Shown here piece after piece: positions 6,554-12,482 of a stretch of DNA of 17,219 nucleotides (its first letter is position 1; every line of letters starts with the position of its first letter). Made by a program: the position numbers and the translations under genes. The DNA is from JAWOHX01 sp046484975 (GTDB taxonomy: Bacteria > Bacillota > Clostridia > DUPQ01): contig JAWOHX010000101.1 of the NCBI GenBank assembly GCA_046484975.1, positions 1-17,219 of the forward strand, written 5' to 3'. A model generated the notes under the pieces. The model saw only the letters and a program-made list of their open reading frames with translations. It searched no databases and had not been told where the DNA came from.

Positions 6554-8173
6554 GTGTTGAGGCCAAAACTTTTTACGTGCATGAAAAGCTACACCAGGGA
6601 GCTTTTTTTTAAGGACCTGTCCTCAGGAATCATCGTGGGCATCATCGCTCTTCCATTGTCCATTGCACTGGCCATCGCATCTGGTGTCTCTCCAGAAAAA
6701 GGCCTTCTCACAGCCATCATCGGCGGCTTCACCGTTGCGATGCTGGGAGGGAGCAGGGTCCAGATTGCCGGTCCTACCGGTGCATTCGTGGTGATTGTGC
6801 TCAATATCATCCATATATATGGGATAAGCGGGCTCATCACCGCCACATTCCTCGCCGGCCTCATCCTCATTGCCATGGGCCTGTTGAAAATGGGCAGTCT
6901 CATCAAGTTCATCCCCTATCCCATCACCACGGGATTCACATGCGGCATCGCCATTGTCATATTTTCAACTCAGGTCAATGATTTTCTTGGGATTGGGGCA
7001 TCTTTAGTTCCCTCCCATTTTTTGGATAAATGGTCATTTTATCTCAGCCAGATCCAGTCCATGAACCCTGTCGCCGTGGTCATGGGACTGGCTACGGTGC
7101 TGGTCATTGTCCTTTGGCCGAAAATCAACCGTAAAATCCCCGGAACCCTGGTGGCCATATTGCTGTCCACCTTGGCAGCATACCTGTTAAAACTCGATGT
7201 CCAGACCATTGGCAGCCGTTTCGGCGAAATCAGCAGTAGTTTTCCCTTGCCTGCTTTTCCCGATTTCTCCCTCCAACTGGTCCGGGCTGTTTTGCCTTCG
7301 GCCTTTGCCATCGCTTTGCTAGGCGGCATCGAGTCCCTTCTGTCAGCAGTGGTGGCCGATGGCATGACCGGAGGCAGCCACCGTTCCAACACGGAGCTTG
7401 TCGCACAAGGCACGGCAAACATGCTCTCTTCATTATTCGGGGGCATTCCGGTGACAGGGGCAATCGCCAGGACTGCGGCCAATGTGAAAAACGGCGGTGT
7501 GACTCCAGTTTCAGGAATCATCCATTCCCTGACCCTCCTGCTGATGATGCTTGCCCTGATGCCCCTGGTCCAATACATCCCAATGGCTTCCCTTGCGGGT
7601 ATTCTGATGGTGGTCGCCTACAACATGGGGGAATGGGGAGAATTCAAGTCACTGGTAAAATCTCCAAAAAGCGATGCTTTGGTATTCCTTTCCACCTTTG
7701 TCATCACTGTCCTCTTTGACCTTGTCCTTGCCATTGAAATCGGCATGGTTCTTGCCGCTTTCCTGTTCATGCGCAGGATGGCGGAGGTCGGCAGCGTGGT
7801 AAAAATGGAGACCAGTGAGGATGACGAGATAGCTCTTCATCCCTTTCCGATCAAGGATTCTGTGGTCTATGAGATCAATGGGCCTTTCTTTTTCGGTGCA
7901 GCGGACAAATACCTCAGCGTGATGAAAACCACTGAAAAAATGCCCCGGTACCTGATCTTGAAAATGACCCATGTCCCTTTCATCGATGCCACAGGCTATG
8001 CGGCTCTCCTGCGATTTCATCGGACATGCCGGAACAACCATACAGTGCTGGTGATCATCGGTCTTCAGAAGAGGGTGTTCCATACCCTGGAAAGATACGG
8101 TTTCATCGACCACATCGGAAAGGAGCATATCCACCAGACCCTGGATGGTGCGGCACGTTCCATGACATCTTGA
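6554..8173 (+). CDS. SulP family inorganic anion transporter with STAS domain
   Basis: A 539-residue SulP (SLC26-like) carrier. The N-terminal three quarters are membrane helices with the family's early signature (GIIVGIIALPLSIALAIASG, about 25-44; then GPTGAFVV near 74-81) and the conserved NTELVAQGTANMLSSLFGGIPVTGAIARTA core. The C-terminal STAS domain (about 430-535) includes FIDATGYAALL with Asp478, matching the nucleotide/anti-sigma-like STAS loop. Members move sulfate, bicarbonate, nitrate or organic anions; the sequence does not tell which, and no sulfate-assimilation or carbonic anhydrase gene is near. The start is GTG 6554, seven bases after AGGAGAG (6540-6546). An in-frame ATG at 6581 is possible but has no such site. 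It has its own promoter. Confidence 0.94.
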   Translation: MLRPKLFTCMKSYTRELFFKDLSSGIIVGIIALPLSIALAIASGVSPEKGLLTAIIGGFTVAMLGGSRVQIAGPTGAFVVIVLNIIHIYGISGLITATFLAGLILIAMGLLKMGSLIKFIPYPITTGFTCGIAIVIFSTQVNDFLGIGASLVPSHFLDKWSFYLSQIQSMNPVAVVMGLATVLVIVLWPKINRKIPGTLVAILLSTLAAYLLKLDVQTIGSRFGEISSSFPLPAFPDFSLQLVRAVLPSAFAIALLGGIESLLSAVVADGMTGGSHRSNTELVAQGTANMLSSLFGGIPVTGAIARTAANVKNGGVTPVSGIIHSLTLLLMMLALMPLVQYIPMASLAGILMVVAYNMGEWGEFKSLVKSPKSDALVFLSTFVITVLFDLVLAIEIGMVLAAFLFMRRMAEVGSVVKMETSEDDEIALHPFPIKDSVVYEINGPFFFGAADKYLSVMKTTEKMPRYLILKMTHVPFIDATGYAALLRFHRTCRNNHTVLVIIGLQKRVFHTLERYGFIDHIGKEHIHQTLDGAARSMTS

Positions 8174-8198
8174 ATCCCATCTCCAATTCCTTTAGAAT
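8170..8198 (+). promoter_or_regulatory. Sigma-70-type promoter for the DUF1295 gene
   Basis: TTGAAT at 8170-8175 overlaps the SulP stop codon, and TAGAAT at 8193-8198 follows after 17 bases. The transcript would start near 8205, just ahead of the AAGGAGAG ribosome binding site. The DUF1295 gene may therefore be expressed on its own as well as by read-through from sulP. Confidence 0.55.
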
Positions 8199-8228
8199 GG
8201 ATGGTGTAATAAGAACAAGGAGAGAAAA

Positions 8229-9098
8229 ATGAACATTTCAAGGCCACAATCTTTTCTTTTGGTTTTCTCCGTTTACATCATCTCTTTTCTGGCAGGTCTC
8301 CTGATGTTTTCCGCATTGGGGCATCACAGTCCCCTGTATGCCATGCTGGCGGCCGACCTCACTGCCACCGCAGTCGTTTGGTTCTTCAGCATTTTGTACA
8401 AAAATTCCAGCATCTACGACCCATATTGGAGCGTGGCACCCATGGCAATCATTACAGGCTGGATGCTTCTTGCCCCCTCCTCGAGGACATGGCCGGTTCT
8501 GTTGCTGGTCTTCGCGGTTTTTTTCTGGGGAATCCGTCTGACATTGAACTGGGCAATAGGCTGGAGGGGTCTTGGCCACCAGGACTGGAGGTACATCCAT
8601 TACAAGGAAAAAGCTCCGAAAGCATGGGTTTTCACCAATTTGCTGGGGATACACATGATGCCGACCCTGCTTGTATTCTCCGGCCTGGTCCCTGCATATT
8701 TCATCATCCGTTTCGGGGGTTTGCTCAACATCGTTACAATCGTTGGCTTTCTGGTCTGTCTTGTTTCCGTCACGGTACAGATCTTTTCCGACAGGCAAAT
8801 GGCAGATTTCAGAAAATCCCCCGGAAGCGCCGATCAATGTCTCATGACAGGTCTTTGGAAATATTCCAGGCACCCCAACTACCTGGGTGAGATCTGTTTC
8901 TGGTGGGGAATCTGGCTCATGCAGGTGGGGGTCCTTCCCAGTATGTGGTATACCTTGGCAGGTCCCGTTTTGATTTCACTGCTTTTCCTGTTTGTCAGCA
9001 TTCCCATGATGGAACGCTACCTGGAAGAAAGAAAGCCATGTTATGCCGGGTACAAGAAAAAGGTATCCATGCTGATTCCATGGATACCTATGAAATAG
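8229..9098 (+). CDS. DUF1295 family membrane protein (steroid-reductase-like fold)
   Basis: A 289-residue polytopic protein with about seven membrane helices and the DUF1295 signature: DPYWSVAP near residue 63, a WGIRLTLNWA helix with GLGHQDWRY, and the C-terminal GLWKYSRHPNYLGE motif, which is shared with steroid 5-alpha-reductases and isoprenylcysteine methyltransferases and forms the cofactor pocket there. It is expected in the cytoplasmic membrane. By family resemblance it could be a lipid reductase or methyltransferase, but no substrate is known for the bacterial group. AAGGAGAG sits 4-5 bases before the ATG. The gene ends 11 bases before the stop of the convergent lipoprotein gene, and its last codons contain a long inverted repeat used as that gene's terminator. 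Confidence 0.9.
   Translation: MNISRPQSFLLVFSVYIISFLAGLLMFSALGHHSPLYAMLAADLTATAVVWFFSILYKNSSIYDPYWSVAPMAIITGWMLLAPSSRTWPVLLLVFAVFFWGIRLTLNWAIGWRGLGHQDWRYIHYKEKAPKAWVFTNLLGIHMMPTLLVFSGLVPAYFIIRFGGLLNIVTIVGFLVCLVSVTVQIFSDRQMADFRKSPGSADQCLMTGLWKYSRHPNYLGEICFWWGIWLMQVGVLPSMWYTLAGPVLISLLFLFVSIPMMERYLEERKPCYAGYKKKVSMLIPWIPMK
9057..9089 (-). terminator. Intrinsic terminator of the lipoprotein gene, embedded in the DUF1295 coding end
   Basis: An 11-base perfect inverted repeat (arms 9061-9071 and 9079-9089, AGGTATCCATG/CATGGATACCT, 7-base loop) is followed on the minus strand by TTTTTCTT. This is the textbook shape of a Rho-independent terminator for the leftward lipoprotein gene, whose stop codon is about 20 bases upstream. 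On the + strand the repeat is codons of the DUF1295 gene and the downstream T-run is weak. Confidence 0.75.
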
Positions 9099-9109
9099 GT
9101 TGTTTCTTT

Positions 9110-9991
9110 TCAGAACAGGACATTCACCACAAACCCCATGATCTCATCCGTCTTCATATAATCGCTTTCCTCCAGGAGCTCCAGATAGCGGGTAATGATG
9201 GCCGAGAATCGCGTGCCGGGATATTCCGCAACGCTGTGCCTGTAGTTTTCCAGGAATTCATCATAGATCCTGCCGGTTAAAGCATCGAACCCCGGGGTAT
9301 TGGGATACATTCCCATATAGGCATACATGTAGCGGTTGAACAATGTGTTGGCCTGTTCCATGTATAAGTGTTCGGGATATGCAATAATCATCTTGTCTGT
9401 ATCAGAGATTCTTTCAGCCAGTTCCCCAATGCTGATGGCCACCCCCCCGTCCATCCCAAACGGGGTTTCTGTCTCCAAAGCACGAATCCGTAGATATTCG
9501 GATATGCTGTCCTCAGGATACTTCCCATACCGTTTGTAGAGAAGCCCATAATCGATGATGATGTCAACCATTCCTTCTGGAGCAATGAGGGAATAAAACT
9601 CAACGCTCACCCTCTCCATGTATTCCCTGATGTATTTATCCTCGATGTTTTCATGATCCTTGAGTTTCTCATATGAATAATTGGTCAGACCCGCGGGGAT
9701 GTCGGTCATGTTTTTTTCCAGGAAAACAATAAAGTCATTGACCATTCGGGTCGCATAGGGCTTGGACACTTCCGATATGTTTAAATCCAGAAAATTAATC
9801 AGTTCCTGGACATCTGTTCCATTATCCACCAGGCCTTGGAACTGAGCGTAGATCCTGTCGCTTCTGTCCATGACTCCGTTGTCCGGGGCATTGGAATTCC
9901 CTGGAGGGTCCTTTTTTGCATTGCATCCTGCCAGCAGACCTATGATGATGAGAAAGGAAAGTACTGTCAGTATGATTTTTCTTTTCGTCAT
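9110..9991 (-). CDS. Lipoprotein of unknown function
   Basis: Starting at ATG 9991, the product is 293 residues with a classic lipoprotein signal peptide: KRK charges, a hydrophobic stretch and the lipobox LLAGC (cleavage before Cys at about residue 23), followed by a Gly/Asn/Asp/Pro-rich linker. The mature part is acidic, largely helical in appearance and matches no family that I recognise; there are no further cysteines or obvious catalytic motifs. It should be anchored on the outer face of the membrane. GGAGGT lies 7 bases before ATG 9991, which decides this start over an upstream in-frame ATG at 10057. It has its own promoter (10104-10131) and terminator, so it is a single-gene unit. Confidence 0.82.
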   Translation of the reverse strand: MTKRKIILTVLSFLIIIGLLAGCNAKKDPPGNSNAPDNGVMDRSDRIYAQFQGLVDNGTDVQELINFLDLNISEVSKPYATRMVNDFIVFLEKNMTDIPAGLTNYSYEKLKDHENIEDKYIREYMERVSVEFYSLIAPEGMVDIIIDYGLLYKRYGKYPEDSISEYLRIRALETETPFGMDGGVAISIGELAERISDTDKMIIAYPEHLYMEQANTLFNRYMYAYMGMYPNTPGFDALTGRIYDEFLENYRHSVAEYPGTRFSAIITRYLELLEESDYMKTDEIMGFVVNVLF

Positions 9992-10103
9992 TGCCGATAC
10001 CTCCGATCGTGTGCTGATTATTAGACGAATTTCCCTGCCTTTTGGTTTGCTTTCCACGTTATTATCTTTTTCACATGCATGGATCCAGTGGATTCATGGG
10101 ATT

Positions 10104-10131
10104 ACTATAACACTTTTCCGAAAGGAATCAA
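10104..10131 (-). promoter_or_regulatory. Promoter of the lipoprotein gene (minus strand)
   Basis: On the minus strand TTGATT (10131-10126) is followed after 16 bases by TATAGT (10109-10104), with an upstream TG that makes an extended -10 (TGTTATAGT). The transcript would start near 10097, giving a leader of about 105 bases. Confidence 0.6.
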
Positions 10132-10164
10132 AGTGCGTGATATAAAAAGATTTCTTCCTTCGGA

Positions 10165-10216
10165 CCACCCTCCCCAAAAGGTATGTTGGTTCCCTTCTGC
10201 CAGGGAGTGGGGGAGT
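10165..10216. repeat. Nested inverted repeat in intergenic DNA
   Basis: CTCCCC at 10170-10175 pairs with GGGGAG at 10210-10215, and inside it TCCCT at 10191-10195 pairs with AGGGA at 10202-10206. The 5' side has a 15-base unpaired stretch against 3 bases on the other side. It could form a folded RNA or DNA structure between the divergent lipoprotein and DUF454 genes; no function is known to me. Confidence 0.35.
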
Positions 10217-10227
10217 GAAAGGATTGA

Positions 10228-10264
10228 TATAATGTTATTTTTAGTATCATTATAATATTATAAT
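10228..10264 (+). promoter_or_regulatory. AT-rich promoter-like block upstream of the DUF454 gene
   Basis: Three TATAAT hexamers occur on the + strand (10228-10233, 10251-10256, 10259-10264), the latter two as a direct repeat of the palindrome ATTATAAT. None has a convincing -35 at the right distance, so the active start, if any, cannot be chosen by eye. It is the only promoter-like DNA before the DUF454 gene. Confidence 0.35.
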
Positions 10265-10288
10265 AATTACATTTTTATACTTCCTTCC

Positions 10289-10318
10289 ACCTATGAAAGG
10301 GTTATCCATGTCATAGGT
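10289..10318. repeat. Inverted repeat ACCTATGA / TCATAGGT in the DUF454 leader
   Basis: Perfect 8-base arms (10289-10296 and 10311-10318) separated by 14 bases. It lies downstream of the AT-rich promoter-like block, so it would be in the leader RNA of the DUF454 gene or act as an operator. Confidence 0.5.
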
Positions 10319-10349
10319 CATATCATCCGGTCATTCCGTTGATTGAAGA

Positions 10350-10371
10350 AGGGACAGTTCACATTGTCCCT
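10350..10371. repeat. GGGACA...TGTCCC hairpin in the DUF454 leader
   Basis: Arms AGGGACA (10350-10356) and TGTCCCT (10365-10371) are perfect with an 8-base loop (GTTCACAT). Short palindromes built on GGGACA/TGTCCC are, from memory, a scattered intergenic repeat type in Clostridia-like genomes; whether this is a member cannot be shown from one copy. Confidence 0.45.
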
Positions 10372-10403
10372 ACTTTGTTATAGAATACCAGAAGGAGATG
10401 AAT

Positions 10404-10790
10404 ATGATAAAAAAGTCATTGCTGATTGTGTCCGGAATGGTTGCCCTGGGTCTAGGCATCCTGGGGATTTTCCTCCCTGTGCTGCCCACGACGCCTTTTC
10501 TTCTGCTGGCGGGCTATTGTTTCCTGCGCAGTTCAAAAAAACTTCACTGCTGGTTGGTCAACCATCGGGTATTCGGATCCTACATCTATCATTACATGAC
10601 ATACAAGGCTGTTAAAAAAAGAGCCAAGATCATGGCCGTCATCTTCCTGTGGACCACTCTGGCCATTTCCTTCTTCCTGGTGGACATCATTTATGTTCGC
10701 ATCTTCCTGGTGCTGGTAGGTATCGCTGTGACCACCCATCTTGCCTTGTTGAAAACCTACAGGGAAGACATGCGGGACAAGAGGGATTGA
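10404..10790 (+). CDS. DUF454 (YbaN-like) inner membrane protein
   Basis: A 128-residue membrane protein with the complete DUF454 signature: LGILGIFLPVLPTTPFLLLAGYCF (about residues 17-40, including the LPTTPF motif), then RSSKKLHCWLVNH and FGSYI, and two further hydrophobic helices at about 74-110. E. coli YbaN is the best-known relative; its function is not established. AAGGAG at 10392-10397 is 6 bases from ATG 10404 and directly abuts an in-frame ATG at 10398, so 10404 is the more likely start. The TGA stop at 10788-10790 is immediately followed by the stop of the convergent DsrE-like gene, with no base between the two genes. Confidence 0.9.
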   Translation: MIKKSLLIVSGMVALGLGILGIFLPVLPTTPFLLLAGYCFLRSSKKLHCWLVNHRVFGSYIYHYMTYKAVKKRAKIMAVIFLWTTLAISFFLVDIIYVRIFLVLVGIAVTTHLALLKTYREDMRDKRD

Positions 10791-11129
10791 TCACATGGTG
10801 ATGACTGCATATCCCTGGTCAATATAAGTTGACATGGCTGGATGTCCGCTCATTTCATCAGACAGAGGAATCCCACAGTTTTTGTTGTATTCCAGAACTC
10901 CCATTTTTGCGGAACAGGCCTTACAGACACAATGGAACAATCCAAGGGTTTTGGCTTTCAGGTACATGGGGTTTCTGGAGTCTTCCAGCTCCTTTACAAG
11001 GGCAACAGCTTCACCTTCCAGAACCACCCTGACATCGTGTCCCTTCCCATGCAAGTCCAGGGCATTGAGCAGGACATGGATGAAGCACATCATCTCCCCT
11101 TTGAATGCGAAAATTGCTGTTTTCTTCAT
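10791..11129 (-). CDS. DsrE family-like small cytoplasmic protein with CxCxxC motif
   Basis: A 112-residue soluble protein of the DsrE/DsrF-like fold: an initial beta strand KKTAIFAFKG, a helix with Cys15 (MMCFIHVLLNALDL), a second strand VRVVLEG and the cysteine-rich loop CVCKACS (Cys67, 69, 72), then Cys85 and a C-terminal DEMSGHPAMS segment. DsrE-like proteins carry persulfide sulfur or act in thiol redox chemistry; this clostridial branch is unassigned. The start at 11129 follows GAGGAGAG at about 6 bases; an in-frame ATG at 11150 overlaps the stop of the upstream gene (TGATG) but has no binding site. It follows the small membrane protein gene, so both are probably one operon. Confidence 0.82.
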   Translation of the reverse strand: MKKTAIFAFKGEMMCFIHVLLNALDLHGKGHDVRVVLEGEAVALVKELEDSRNPMYLKAKTLGLFHCVCKACSAKMGVLEYNKNCGIPLSDEMSGHPAMSTYIDQGYAVITM

Positions 11130-11149
11130 GTTAAACTCTCCTCTCTTCA

Positions 11150-11425
11150 TCAGAAAAACCAGGGTCTCATAGAATAGGAAAACCCTTCCTTTTCCCTGTT
11201 CATTGCCTTTTCAAAATCCACAACCCTTTTTTCCACCTTATAAAAGACCCCCAGATAGTCCACGCTCCCTCCATCCTTGTATCTGGCTACAGGGAGACAG
11301 AACACTGGGGATTCCTTGAATGCAGTCCGAGTGATGTCCACAATCAACAGGATAATCCAGAGGATGATGAGTAGAATGATAATCCGTCCTATCCTTTTTT
11401 TTCTTTTCTCCCTCTTTTCATCCAT
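11150..11425 (-). CDS. Small single-pass membrane protein
   Basis: A 91-residue protein with a highly charged N-terminus (MDEKREKRKKR), one membrane helix at about residues 13-32 and an extracytoplasmic tail containing ARYKDGGSVDYLGVFYKV. The DGGS...Y.G..YKV pattern resembles small uncharacterised Firmicute membrane proteins, but I cannot name a family with certainty. GGGAGG five bases before ATG 11425 favours this start over the ATG at 11443, which has no binding site. The stop overlaps or nearly abuts the DsrE-like gene downstream. A TATAAT on the minus strand (11447-11442) is its likely -10, placing its promoter over that of the glutathione peroxidase operon. Confidence 0.68.
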   Translation of the reverse strand: MDEKREKRKKRIGRIIILLIILWIILLIVDITRTAFKESPVFCLPVARYKDGGSVDYLGVFYKVEKRVVDFEKAMNREKEGFSYSMRPWFF

Positions 11426-11453
11426 GGTATCCTCCCTGTCCATTATATGTGAT

Positions 11454-11482
11454 TTGACACGTTAAAAAAATGGGTGTAAAAT
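11454..11482 (+). promoter_or_regulatory. Sigma-70-type promoter of the GPx/OhrR operon
   Basis: TTGACA at 11454-11459 and TAAAAT at 11477-11482 are 17 bases apart. The predicted start of transcription is near 11489, about 46 bases before the GPx start codon and directly beside the palindrome at 11490-11510. Confidence 0.75.
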
Positions 11483-11489
11483 CATATTG

Positions 11490-11510
11490 TAAGCAATTCC
11501 ATATTGCTTA
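11490..11510. promoter_or_regulatory. Palindromic operator candidate at the GPx/OhrR promoter
   Basis: TAAGCAAT (11490-11497), a 5-base spacer, and ATTGCTTA (11503-11510) form a perfect 8-base-arm inverted repeat. It begins at the predicted +1, where a bound repressor would block transcription. The OhrR-like protein encoded second in this operon is the obvious candidate; MarR-family operators have this size. The sequence differs from the TACAATT-type OhrR site of Bacillus. Confidence 0.6.
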
Positions 11511-11534
11511 ATACATTCGAAAGAAGGCGATGTC

Positions 11535-12017
11535 ATGAGTATTTATGATTTCATATTGACGGACAATGCGGGCAACAAGGTTCCGATGGAAAATTTCCGG
11601 GGCAAGGTTCTGTTGATTCTCAACACCGCTACCCGGTGCGGATTTTCATATCAGCTGGAAATCCTCCAGAAGCTCTATGAGAGGCTTGGAAATGAAAAAT
11701 TTGAGATTCTGGCTTTTCCCTCCAACCAGTTCGCCAATCAGGAACCCGGCACCGACGAGGAAATCAAAGAGATCATGCAGTCAAAATACGGTGTGAAGTT
11801 CCCGATATTCACAAAACTTGATGTGAACGGAGACAATGCCAATCCACTGTTTCAATTTCTCAAAGCCGCAAAACCAGGATTGTTTGATAGTGACATCAAA
11901 TGGAATTTCACCAAGTTTCTGGTGGATGCCGAAGGGAATGTGGTGGGACGATACACACCCAAGAAAAATCCCAACAAGCTGGAGACGATAATAAAAGGGC
12001 TCATGGAAAAAGAATGA
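11535..12017 (+). CDS. Glutathione peroxidase family protein (thiol peroxidase)
   Basis: A 160-residue GPx-fold peroxidase of normal length. The catalytic cysteine is Cys35 in NTATRCGFSYQ, with the other tetrad residues Gln65 (FPSNQF) and Trp123-Asn124 (IKWNFTKFL). Such enzymes reduce hydrogen peroxide and lipid hydroperoxides in the cytoplasm, usually with thioredoxin. Cys35 is the only cysteine in the protein: the position near residue 82, where two-cysteine GPx enzymes keep the resolving Cys, reads MQSKYGV. It must therefore be regenerated by an external thiol. AAGG lies 9 bases before ATG. Its TGA overlaps the ATG of the OhrR-like gene (ATGA), so the two are translationally coupled. Confidence 0.95.
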   Translation: MSIYDFILTDNAGNKVPMENFRGKVLLILNTATRCGFSYQLEILQKLYERLGNEKFEILAFPSNQFANQEPGTDEEIKEIMQSKYGVKFPIFTKLDVNGDNANPLFQFLKAAKPGLFDSDIKWNFTKFLVDAEGNVVGRYTPKKNPNKLETIIKGLMEKE

Positions 12018-12442
12018 AAACAAACGACAACCTCACAATCGACAACTGTTTATGTTTCGCCCTATATAAGACATCCAGGGAATTCATAGGCCTGTATAAG
12101 CCTTATCTTGACGAATTGGGCATCACATATACCCAGTACATTACTTTGCAAATCCTTTGGGAAAAGGACGGGGTTACTGTCAAGAGTCTGGGAGAAAGGC
12201 TTCACCTGGACTCCGGAACCCTGACGCCCCTCCTGAAAAGACTGGAGGCTGGCCAGATGGTCCAGCGGGTGCGGGACCGATTGGATGAACGGAATGTTCT
12301 CATATTTCTCACGGACAAGGGCAGGGGCCTGAAGGCTCGGACAATTGATATTCCCGGTCATGTTCTCGGTTCCACATGCCTGACGGAACAAGAAGCCATT
12401 GTCCTGAAGGAAACCCTGAAACAAATCACAAAAAAGGCGTAG
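12014..12442 (+). CDS. MarR family regulator, OhrR-like organic peroxide sensor
   Basis: A 142-residue winged-helix repressor very close in pattern to OhrR of Bacillus: NCLCFALYKTSREFIGLYKPYL at the N-terminus, LGITYTQY, then the recognition region LHLDSGTLTPLLKRLE and wing DERNVLIFLT. The sensing cysteine of OhrR corresponds to Cys14 (LCFALY). A second cysteine, Cys122, is 108 residues away, comparable to the pair used by two-cysteine OhrR proteins such as that of Xanthomonas, so disulfide switching is plausible. The start ATG 12014 overlaps the GPx stop; an open frame upstream (from 11900) is only GPx in another phase. It probably represses the whole operon via the palindrome at 11490-11510. 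Confidence 0.93.
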   Translation: MKTNDNLTIDNCLCFALYKTSREFIGLYKPYLDELGITYTQYITLQILWEKDGVTVKSLGERLHLDSGTLTPLLKRLEAGQMVQRVRDRLDERNVLIFLTDKGRGLKARTIDIPGHVLGSTCLTEQEAIVLKETLKQITKKA

Positions 12443-12482
12443 GGGGAGTCCATATGCTTTTCCCGCGAGGATGGAGGCAATG

